DNA of 64,000 nucleotides from Actinomadura coerulea (GTDB lineage Bacteria > Actinomycetota > Actinomycetes > Streptosporangiales > Streptosporangiaceae), in the NCBI RefSeq assembly GCF_014208105.1, contig NZ_JACHMQ010000001.1, forward strand, positions 6,696,001-6,760,000. The letters are read 5' to 3'. A program made the position numbers and the translations under genes. The notes beneath the pieces were generated by a model, which was not told where the DNA came from, made no database searches, and saw nothing but the letters and a program-made list of their open reading frames with translations. This document shows positions 57,440-64,000 of this stretch, piece after piece; the stretch's first letter is position 1; each line of letters begins with the position of its first letter.

Positions 57440-58663
57440 ATGAGAGAAGCCGGCAACCGCGACGTCGCGGTCGTCACCCCCTGGTACCCGATTCCGCAGA
57501 CGCCCTTCGCCGGGGCGTTCGTCCAGGCGATGGTGGAGGCGACGGCGCCGGGGTGCGGCGAGGTCACCGTCTACCAGACCGACGCGTGGTCGGCGAAGAT
57601 GAAACCGGAGGCCGCGGCCGCCGCGGCCGAGGCGCACCGGGCCCTCATGCCGCGGGCGCTGCACCGCGCGACGACCGTCGCGGGCACCGGGCTGCTGCGC
57701 GTCCCGGTGCTGATCCCGGCCGGATGCAGCTACGCCGAGCTCGCCCGGCACCACGCGGCATGGCTGCGTGAGGCACTGGGCGGCGAGCCGTTCCCGGAGC
57801 CGGTGGTGCACGCCCACGTGGGGTTGCGGGGCGGCTGGCCGGCGCTGGAGAACGCGCGTCCGGACGCGAGGGTGTTCGTGACCGAGCACGCCTCCTACCT
57901 CGACAAGGTCCTCGAACAGCCGGACTCGCGCGACATGTACGAGCAGGTCCTGGACCGCTGCACGCGCTTCTTCGCGGTGACGGAGGCCCTGCGCGAGCAG
58001 TTGCTGGCGGTTTTCCCGGCGTACTCCGGCAAGATCGACGTGATCTCCAACCCGATCTCGTTCGGCACGGCCCGTCCCCGGCCGGTCACCGAGCTGCGCC
58101 GCTGGCTGTACGTGGGCAGCCTCATCGAGCGCAAGGGCGTCGGCTGGCTGCTGGAGGCGTTCGCCAAGTGCCATGCGGAGGACCCCGCGCTGACGCTCAC
58201 GATGGTCGGGGCGGGAGCCCTGGGCGACCAGCTCGCGCAGCGCGCCGCGGAGCTGGAGGTCCAGGACGCCGTGTCGTTCGTCCCCCCGGTCCCCCCGGAC
58301 GAGGCCCACAGGCTCATGCGCGAGCATGATCTTCTCGTCCACGCGGCCCGCTGGGAGACGTTCGGGGTGTCGGTCATCGAGGCCGTGGCCGCCGGGATGC
58401 CGGTGCTCGTCACGCGCTGCGGTGGGCCCGAGCGGACCCTGGCGGGCGTGGAGAGCGCCGCGGGAGAGATGATCGAGGTCCGGGAGGACGCGGAATCGAT
58501 CGTCGGCGGGTACCGCCGGCTGCGGGACCGGTTCCCGCACGACCTCGACCTGGCCGAGGCCGGGCGGGTGCTGGAGTCGCGGTTCGGGTACCGCGCCGTG
58601 GCCGATGAGCATCACCGGCACTGGTTCCCGGAACCGGGTCCGAACGGGGGAGGAGAATCGTGA
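57440..58663 (+). CDS. Family 4 glycosyltransferase (copy 1 of a duplicated gene)
   Basis: 407 residues from an ATG with GAGAGG upstream. GT-B fold with N-terminal VAVVTPWYPIPQTPFAGAFV, the HAHVGLRGGW loop and TEHASYL; donor-site C-terminal domain with RWLYVGSLIERKGVGWLLEA, VGAGALGDQL and the EX7E motif ETFGVSVIEAVAAGMPVLV. It is the full-length paralogue of the gene at 62963; from about 57830 on, the two are nearly the same at DNA level. Retaining glycosyltransferase for a surface polysaccharide; sugar unknown. The next gene overlaps by 4 nt. Confidence 0.93.
   Translation: MREAGNRDVAVVTPWYPIPQTPFAGAFVQAMVEATAPGCGEVTVYQTDAWSAKMKPEAAAAAAEAHRALMPRALHRATTVAGTGLLRVPVLIPAGCSYAELARHHAAWLREALGGEPFPEPVVHAHVGLRGGWPALENARPDARVFVTEHASYLDKVLEQPDSRDMYEQVLDRCTRFFAVTEALREQLLAVFPAYSGKIDVISNPISFGTARPRPVTELRRWLYVGSLIERKGVGWLLEAFAKCHAEDPALTLTMVGAGALGDQLAQRAAELEVQDAVSFVPPVPPDEAHRLMREHDLLVHAARWETFGVSVIEAVAAGMPVLVTRCGGPERTLAGVESAAGEMIEVREDAESIVGGYRRLRDRFPHDLDLAEAGRVLESRFGYRAVADEHHRHWFPEPGPNGGGES
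57833..58460 (+). repeat. Duplicated glycosyltransferase segment, copy 1
   Basis: Nearly the same DNA as 63341-63980 in the same orientation, with long runs of identity such as the bases encoding ARVFVTEHASYLD and RRWLYVGSLIERKGVG. It covers the C-terminal two thirds of the GT4 genes, which are 5.5 kb apart. Confidence 0.8.
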
Positions 58664-59199
58664 ACGTCCTTTTTCTCGCCCTGGGAGCCTCGCGCAAGGG
58701 CGCCGTCTCCGCGGAGGCCGAGCGCGTCATCGCGGGCGGCGGGACCGCGACCGTGCTGATCGGCAAGCCGTCGGCGTGGCGCAAGCACCCGCTCCCGGAG
58801 GGCGCCGAGGTCGTCGAGCTGGCCGAGGTCGAGCGCGGCTACCGGCCCGGCTGGGTGCGGTTCTGGCTGTACCGGGCACCGCGGCTGGTGCTGCGGATCT
58901 GCCTGCCCGGGCCGCTGCGCCGATGGCGCGACCGGCTCGACAACGCCTACCGGCGCCGCGTCGCGAAGCCCCTGAACCGCCGGCTGGCCCGCCGCTACCG
59001 GCGCGACCCCGTCCAGGTCCGCCGCCGGGCCGTCGAGCGGGACGTGATCTCCGGCCGGTCCGTCGGCCTCGTCGTCGTCGGCGACGCCCAGTCACTCGTG
59101 ACGGCCTCCGAGCTCGCGGACGTCCTGACGGGCACGGGGGCGCCCCTCGCCTACACCATCGACCACCACCTACCCACGGCCGGTCACGCCAGAGGATGA
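58660..59199 (+). CDS. Uncharacterised small protein of the glycosyltransferase cluster
   Basis: 179 residues from a GTG overlapping the GT4 stop. It begins like a GT-B N-terminal Rossmann half (NVLFLALGASRKGAVSAEAE), has an Arg-rich amphipathic middle (RRWRDRLDNAYRRRVAKPLN) and ends with a second alpha/beta strand set (GLVVVGDAQSLVTASELADV). No known catalytic motif. The frameshifted gene at 60589-61190 has the same architecture, so it is a small paralogous family tied to these GT4 genes. It could be an activator subunit or a degenerate transferase. Confidence 0.75.
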   Translation: MNVLFLALGASRKGAVSAEAERVIAGGGTATVLIGKPSAWRKHPLPEGAEVVELAEVERGYRPGWVRFWLYRAPRLVLRICLPGPLRRWRDRLDNAYRRRVAKPLNRRLARRYRRDPVQVRRRAVERDVISGRSVGLVVVGDAQSLVTASELADVLTGTGAPLAYTIDHHLPTAGHARG

Positions 59200-59203
59200 A
59201 GCC

Positions 59204-60592
59204 ATGTCCCCCCACCGCCGCCCGCGCCTGCTCTACCTCGCCTTCTACTTCCCCCCTTCCCGGGCGAGCGGGGTCTACCGGGCACGAGCCACCGCCAACC
59301 GCCTCGTCCAGCAGGGCTTCGACGTCACGGTCTTCACGGCGCCGCTGCCCTTCCTGTACGACACCATCGGGTCGGTCGACGAGAAGCTCGGCGAGACCGT
59401 CGACCCGAGCATCACGGTGGTGCGGCCCAAGCTGAACCAGTACTCCTGGCAGACGGAACTCCAGGACTACAGCGGCTTCCGGGGCAGGTTCCCCCACCTG
59501 GCCCAGTCGATGTACGAGTGGGGGCAGGAGCACCGCTTCCCGGAACGGTACGGTTCGTGGGCCCGCGCCTGCGTCCGCAAGGCTCTGCGCATGCACGCGC
59601 GCCGCCGGTTCGACGTGGTGCTGGCGACCGGCAACCCGTTCGCGTCGTTCGGTGCGGCCTGGCGCCTTCACCAGCTGGCTCGGATCCCCTACATCCTCGA
59701 CTACCGGGACTCCTGGACGCTCGACCTGTTCAGCGAGGAGCCCGCGTTCGCGGACGGCGACCCGGCCTGGAAGTGGGAGAGCCGGGTGTTGGGATCCGCG
59801 TCCGGCATCGTGTTCGTCAACGAGGCGCTGCGGACCTGGCACGCGGAGCGCTACCCCGGCCAGGCCGACCGGATGTTCGTGGTCCCCAACGGCTGGGACG
59901 CCGACACGTTCCCGGCCGTCGCCGAGCCGCCGCCGTCGGCCGCCGCGCCCGCCGGGGGCCTCGCGCCCCGCTTCGCCTACGTCGGAACACTGACCGGCAA
60001 GCAGCCGATCGAGCAGATGGTCGAGGGGTTCCGCCGTGCCCGCGAGCATCCCGACATGGCGAACGCGGAACTGGACCTCCACGGATACCTCGGGTTCTTC
60101 AAGGGGTCGGACGGCGGGCTCCGCAAGCGGCTCGCCGCCGGAGCCGGCGACGCGGAGCCGGACGCTCCGGGGGAGCAGGACCCCGCGCCCTCGGTGCGGT
60201 ACCGCGGCCCGGTGTCCAAGACGGAGATCGCCGAGGTCTACCGGACGTCCGACGTGCTGGTCTTCCTGGCGGGCGGCGCGCGCTACGTGACCTCCGGGAA
60301 GATCTTCGAGTACATGGCGGCGGGACGGCCCATCGTGTCGGTCCACGCCCCCGGCTCCGCGGCCGAGGAGATCCTCCGGGACTACCCGCTGTGGTTCAAC
60401 CCGGGCGGTCTCGACCCGGAGGACATCGCCGCGTCGATGGTCGCGGCGGCCAAGGCCGCGGCCGGGCTCGACGGGCGGCAGGTCACGGAGGCGCGCGGGT
60501 ACGCCGACCGGTTCGAGCGGAACGTCGCGCTGGAGCCGCTCGTCCAGCGGCTGGCAGGGCTGGCGGGCCGTAAGCGGGCCGTGGCCGGATGA
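59204..60592 (+). CDS. GT-B glycosyltransferase (family 4-like)
   Basis: 462 residues. N-terminal LLYLAFYFPPSRASGVYRAR (glycine-rich acceptor loop) and RRFDVVLATGNPFASFGAAW with IPYILDYRDSWT; C-terminal APRFAYVGTLTGKQPIEQMV, ISDVLVFL-type strand (TSDVLVFLAGGARYVTSGKI), then FEYMAAGRPIVSV, a variant of the EX7E region. The pattern matches the WbuB/FnlX-type transferases common in O-antigen and capsule clusters. Sugar unknown. Confidence 0.9.
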   Translation: MSPHRRPRLLYLAFYFPPSRASGVYRARATANRLVQQGFDVTVFTAPLPFLYDTIGSVDEKLGETVDPSITVVRPKLNQYSWQTELQDYSGFRGRFPHLAQSMYEWGQEHRFPERYGSWARACVRKALRMHARRRFDVVLATGNPFASFGAAWRLHQLARIPYILDYRDSWTLDLFSEEPAFADGDPAWKWESRVLGSASGIVFVNEALRTWHAERYPGQADRMFVVPNGWDADTFPAVAEPPPSAAAPAGGLAPRFAYVGTLTGKQPIEQMVEGFRRAREHPDMANAELDLHGYLGFFKGSDGGLRKRLAAGAGDAEPDAPGEQDPAPSVRYRGPVSKTEIAEVYRTSDVLVFLAGGARYVTSGKIFEYMAAGRPIVSVHAPGSAAEEILRDYPLWFNPGGLDPEDIAASMVAAAKAAAGLDGRQVTEARGYADRFERNVALEPLVQRLAGLAGRKRAVAG

Positions 60593-61190
60593 CGGCGCCG
60601 GAAGAGACGGTGCCGGAAACGACGGTGCCGGAAACGACGGTGCGGGAGGGTGACGACGTGAACGGTGAACGACCCCCGCGGGTCCTGCTCGTGGCCATGG
60701 ACCCCGATCGCAAGCGCAAGAACGTCATCCGGCTGGCCGCCCACTTCCTGGACGAGGGCGCGCACGTGGACGTTCTGACCGCCGAGCGGCGCGGCTGGAC
60801 GAGCGGGCCCGGCTGCACCGGCTCGACCAGGCGGAGGCCAGGCATCCCCTGCCGTGGCTGGAGCGCGCCATCGTCGTCCGGGCGCCGCGGCTCGTGGTGC
60901 GTCCGCTGGCACGGCTCGGTCGTCCCGGCGCGGTGCTGGAACGGGTGCGGGGCCGGCTGAGCAGTGCCGTCCACCGGCGGCTGTTCCTGCCGTTCTACCG
61001 GCACGTCCGGCCGCTGCTGCTGGCCCGGCTCGCCCGCCGGAAAGTCCTGCGTGACATCGACATGACCCAGGTGGTGCGGGTCGTCGTCGCCGACAGGGAC
61101 GGGGTTCCGCTCGCCTGGAGGCTGGCGCGGCGGCATCCCGGCGTCACCGTGACGACCCGGATGGACAAGTCGCTGGAAGCCCGGGGCTGA
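60589..61190 (+). pseudogene. Frameshifted paralogue of the 58660 small protein gene
   Basis: Translation from the ATG at 60589 gives RVLLVAMDPDRKRKNVIRLA and so on to VDVLTAERRG, then turns to nonsense and stops at 60960. In the frame one base back, a coherent protein runs on from about 60,790 (AARLDERARLHRLDQAEARH, later PRLVVRPLARLGRPG) to DKSLEARG and a stop at 61190. The break lies between about 60,780 and 60,810. The combined product of about 200 residues parallels the 58660 protein in layout. It is a pseudogene, a sequencing error or, less likely, a programmed shift. The N-terminus carries a PET(T/V)-rich repeat, PETTVPETTV. Confidence 0.75.
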
Positions 61191-61402
61191 CCCCGTCGCG
61201 GGCCGGCGCGGCCGACCCGCGACGACCCTTGACGACCCGCGACGACCGTTTCCGTTCGCCCGGCGTTCACCGCGCCCTCACCGGCTGTCGAGGCCAGACC
61301 TCACATACTTGCAGGTGAGTCGCGTCTTACCGCCGAACGACCGTGCCGCTCATCCGCCACTCGGCGCCGGATGGCACGGCTGGACCGAACGGAGGATGCC
61401 GT
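61191..61402. promoter_or_regulatory. Probable internal promoter region of the glycosyltransferase cluster
   Basis: 212 nt after the frameshifted gene. A direct repeat GACCCGCGACGACC occurs at 61214-61227 and 61234-61247. A TTGACG overlaps it at 61229-61234, but I see no good -10 at the right distance. Confidence 0.3.
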
Positions 61403-62959
61403 ATGCGCACCGTGGGGGAGAGCGATCCCGGGGAATCGCGTGGCCGTGTCGTCATGCTCGTCGACAACGGCGTCGACAAGGACTCCCGGGTGCAGAAGGC
61501 CGCGACGTCCATCGCCGCCGCGGGGTGGGAGGTGCACCTCCTCGGCTGCGTCCGGGGCCGGAGGAGGCAGACCTGGCGGCTGGGCGGCGCCCGCGTCCTG
61601 CTCGTCCCGCGGCAGGAGATCCTCAGCAGGCCGCGCGCCCGGGTCTGGCGGTCCACGCTCCGCCGTCCGCTGGCCTATCCGCACACGGAGGTCGCGGCGT
61701 ACCGGCGGCGGCTGGTCCAGTCCCGGCGGGCCGACATCGCCGCGACCCGCCTCGCACCCGGCTTCGACGGGCCGGTGTGGAAGGCATGGCTGTGGGCCCG
61801 GCGGATCTCGGCGAAGACCCAGCAGAGCTGGGTCGCGCTGCGCGCCCACCAGACGGACTCCCTCACCAGGGCCCGCACGGACGCGAACTCGCCGGTCGAG
61901 CGCCTCACCCTCGCGTTCTGGCGGAAGCTCCTGGGCGATCGGGCCTGGCGCGTTCTGGACCGCGGCCTGTGGGACTGGGACACCGCCTACAGGGCGACCG
62001 TCGACGAGCTCGAACCGGACATCATCCACGCCAACGACTTCCGCATGCTCGGGGTCGGCGCGCGCGCCGTGCGGCGTGCGCGGGCCAGAGGCCGCGAGGT
62101 GAAGCTCGTGTGGGACGCGCACGAGTTCCTTCCCGGCATCCGCCCCTGGCATGACGGGGCGCGCTGGCATCCCGCCGTGTGCGCCTACGAACGCGAGTAC
62201 GCCGGCGCGGCCGACGCGGTGGTGACCGTCTCGGCGGCCCTCGCCGACATGCTCGTCGAGCACCACGGGCTCCGGCACAAGCCGGCCGTCGTGCTCAACG
62301 CGCCGCTCATCGGGGAGGACCCGGCCGCCTCCGGCTTCATTCCTGACCTGCGGGAGCTGTGCGGCGTGGACGCCGGCACCCCGATCGCCGTCTACAGCGG
62401 CGGCGCCTCCGAGCCGCGCGGCCTCACCATCATGATCGAGACCCTGCCGCGGCTGGCGGGGCTGCACGTCGCCCTGGTCGTTCCGGTGCCGGGAGGCAGC
62501 GAGGCGAAGCGGCTGCTCCAGCGCGCCGACGAGCTCGGTGTCCGGGACCGGGTGCACATCCTGCCGTACGTTCCGTTCGACCAGGTCGTCCCGTTCCTGG
62601 CGGCGGCGGACTTCGGCGCCATCCCGATCCACCACTGGCCGAACCACGAGATCGCGCTGATCACGAAGTTCTTCGAGTACTCGCACGCGCGGCTCCCGAT
62701 CGTCGTCAGCGACGTCAAGGCGATGAGCGAGATGGTGCGGGGCACCGGGCAGGGCGAGGTGTTCCGGGCCGAGGACGAGGACGACTACGTCCGGGCCGCC
62801 GAGGCCGTGCTGAGCGACCCGGAGCGGTACCGCGCCGTGTACGACGCACGCCCGGACCTGCTCCGCGCGTGGACCTGGGAGGCGCAGGCCGAGATCCTGG
62901 ACGGCGTCTACACGGAACTGCTGCCGACCGCCGCGCGGCCCTCCCCGAGGGCGGCCTAG
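61403..62959 (+). CDS. Family 4 glycosyltransferase
   Basis: 518 residues from the ATG at 61403 with GGAGG upstream. N-terminal domain VVMLVDNGVDKDSRVQKAAT, an unusually long helical insertion around 85-180 (RRPLAYPHTEVAAYRRRLVQ ... WRKLLGDRAW), DIIHANDFRMLGVGAR and VWDAHEFLPGIRPW; C-terminal donor domain with IAVYSGGASEPRGLTIMIET, VPVPGGSEAKRLLQ and FFEYSHARLPIVVSDVKAM. Related to polysaccharide transferases that use UDP- or GDP-sugars. It has a 212-nt region upstream, probably with its own promoter. Confidence 0.9.
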   Translation: MRTVGESDPGESRGRVVMLVDNGVDKDSRVQKAATSIAAAGWEVHLLGCVRGRRRQTWRLGGARVLLVPRQEILSRPRARVWRSTLRRPLAYPHTEVAAYRRRLVQSRRADIAATRLAPGFDGPVWKAWLWARRISAKTQQSWVALRAHQTDSLTRARTDANSPVERLTLAFWRKLLGDRAWRVLDRGLWDWDTAYRATVDELEPDIIHANDFRMLGVGARAVRRARARGREVKLVWDAHEFLPGIRPWHDGARWHPAVCAYEREYAGAADAVVTVSAALADMLVEHHGLRHKPAVVLNAPLIGEDPAASGFIPDLRELCGVDAGTPIAVYSGGASEPRGLTIMIETLPRLAGLHVALVVPVPGGSEAKRLLQRADELGVRDRVHILPYVPFDQVVPFLAAADFGAIPIHHWPNHEIALITKFFEYSHARLPIVVSDVKAMSEMVRGTGQGEVFRAEDEDDYVRAAEAVLSDPERYRAVYDARPDLLRAWTWEAQAEILDGVYTELLPTAARPSPRAA

Positions 62960-62962
62960 GCG

Positions 62963-64000
62963 ATGAACGGCGCCGGCGAAAGGGATGTGGCCGTCCTCAC
63001 GCCCTGGTACCCCGCCCCGCACCACAAGTTCCAGGGGGCGTTCGTCCAGGCGATGGTGGAGGCGACCGCGCCGGGCTGCGGCGCGGTCACCGTCTACCAC
63101 ACCGACGGCTGGCCGCTCAGGGGCGGGCCGGAGGCCGGGGCGGCGGCTGAGGAGGCGCACCGGCGTCTGCTGCCGGACGCGCTGGAGTACGTCCCGGCGC
63201 CCGGAGCGGCCCGGTTGCTGCGCGTCCCGGTCCTCATGCGGGGACGCACCTTCGGGGCGCAGGCCCGGGAACACGCGGAGGGGCTTCGCCTGGCGTTGGA
63301 CGGCGAGCCGATCCCGGCGAGGGTGGTGCACGCCCACGTCGGCCTCCGGGGTGGCTGGACGGCGCTGGAGAACGCCCGTCCGGACGCGAGGGTGTTCGTG
63401 ACCGAGCACGCCTCCTACCTCGACCAGGTCCTCGAACAGCCGGACTCGCACGCGCTGTACGAGCGGGTCCTCGACCGGTGCACGCGCTTCTTCGCGGTGA
63501 CGGAGGCCCTGCGCGAGCAGCTGGTGGCGGCGTTCCCGGCGTACTCCGGCAAGATCGACGTGATCCCGAACCCGATCTCGTTCGGCGTGACCCGTGCCCG
63601 GCCGGTCACCGAGCTGCGCCGCTGGCTGTACGTGGGCAGCCTCATCGAGCGCAAGGGCGTCGGCCCCTTGCTGGAGGCGTTCGCCAAGTGCCGGGCGGAG
63701 GACCCCGCGCTCACCCTGACCATGGTCGGGAAGGGGGCTCTGGGCGACCGGCTCGCGCAGCGCGCCGCGGAGCTGGAGGTCCAGGACGCCGTGTCGTTCC
63801 TGCCCCCGGTCCCCCTGGACGAGTGCACCCGGCTCATGCGCGAGCACGACCTCCTCGTCCACCCGGCCCGCTGGGAGACGTTCGGCGTCTCGGTCGTCGA
63901 GGCGGTGGCGGCGGGGATGCCGGTGCTGGTCACCCGCTGCGGTGGCCCCGAGCGGACGCTGGCGGGCGTGGAGGGCGCGGCCGGGGAGATGGTCGAGGTC
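62963..64000 (+). CDS. Family 4 glycosyltransferase (copy 2), cut by window end
   Basis: 346 codons visible from the ATG at 62963. VAVLTPWYPAPHHKFQGAFV, HAHVGLRGGW, TEHASYL, WLYVGSLIERKGVGPLLEAF, VGKGALGDRL and ETFGVSVVEAVAAGMPVLV match the gene at 57440 position by position. The N-terminal acceptor domain is more divergent than the C-terminal donor domain, so it may use the same donor sugar on another acceptor. It follows the previous gene by 3 nt. Confidence 0.92.
   Translation, partial: MNGAGERDVAVLTPWYPAPHHKFQGAFVQAMVEATAPGCGAVTVYHTDGWPLRGGPEAGAAAEEAHRRLLPDALEYVPAPGAARLLRVPVLMRGRTFGAQAREHAEGLRLALDGEPIPARVVHAHVGLRGGWTALENARPDARVFVTEHASYLDQVLEQPDSHALYERVLDRCTRFFAVTEALREQLVAAFPAYSGKIDVIPNPISFGVTRARPVTELRRWLYVGSLIERKGVGPLLEAFAKCRAEDPALTLTMVGKGALGDRLAQRAAELEVQDAVSFLPPVPLDECTRLMREHDLLVHPARWETFGVSVVEAVAAGMPVLVTRCGGPERTLAGVEGAAGEMVEV
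63341..63980 (+). repeat. Duplicated glycosyltransferase segment, copy 2
   Basis: Counterpart of 57833-58460. Identity at synonymous positions is far higher here than in the N-terminal parts of the same two genes, pointing to gene conversion or a recent partial duplication. Confidence 0.8.

Overview
The window is one contiguous stretch of very GC-rich DNA with strongly G/C-biased third codon positions, many GTG starts and many 4-nt ATGA/GTGA gene overlaps. It carries an ECF42 sigma factor with its DGPF partner, a zincin-fold metallopeptidase, a PspC protein, a maleylpyruvate-isomerase-fold protein and secreted M4/M28 peptidases. Together these point to a filamentous actinobacterium. I would guess Streptosporangiales/Thermomonosporaceae (Actinomadura-like), but the order and family are inference.

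Layout. (A) 1-7291, minus strand: a compact accessory cluster encoding a DMT-type transporter, an RtcB-type RNA ligase, two overlapping radical SAM/SPASM-type enzymes, a creatininase-fold amidohydrolase and a CmcH/NodU-type O-carbamoyltransferase cut by the window edge. It looks like a small specialised-metabolite or peptide-modification pathway with an exporter and a possible RNA-repair immunity gene. I do not recognise its product. (B) 7682-10983: a TetR/ABC-ATPase/FtsX-permease cassette flanked by a roughly 200-bp direct repeat that contains a broken 5' end of the DUF6069 gene following it. (C) 11393-13131: DGPF (YCII) protein plus ECF42 sigma factor with a matching promoter. (D) 13210-19734: tRNA-Glu, metallophosphoesterase, metallopeptidase, MFS exporter, PspC, glutaryl-CoA dehydrogenase-like enzyme, aspartate-semialdehyde dehydrogenase, DUF2277. 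(E) 19735-24484: two secreted peptidases (M28 and M4) sharing an almost identical C-terminal domain at DNA level, with a dispersed palindromic element on both sides. (F) 24485-31378: esterase, PEP-mutase-fold enzyme, MpaB-type protein, BCCT transporter, two-gene ABC exporter. (G) 31738-37363: a five-gene coupled acyl-CoA catabolic operon. (H) 38402-44638: LytS/LytTR two-component pair followed by two small-subunit plus sodium:solute symporter pairs, likely for monocarboxylate uptake. (I) 44745-47310: two divergent TetR/target pairs with clear palindromic operators. (J) 47369-52956: a vWA-metallopeptidase / helical-repeat protein / zinc-finger SDR / tandem-AAA (MoxR-like) module resembling NTP-dependent conflict or quality-control systems. 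(K) 52953-64000: a surface-polysaccharide cluster with nucleotide-sugar aminotransferase, Gfo/Idh oxidoreductase, UDP-sugar dehydrogenase and five glycosyltransferases, including a duplicated GT4 gene.

The clearest structural anomaly is at about 52,920-52,953. There the AAA gene stops just after its sensor-1-like motif, and an aminotransferase begins at the GGM segment just after its missing catalytic lysine. Two unrelated genes are therefore joined at broken ends, by a deletion or an assembly misjoin. A second broken gene (frameshift near 60,780-60,810) lies in the polysaccharide cluster.
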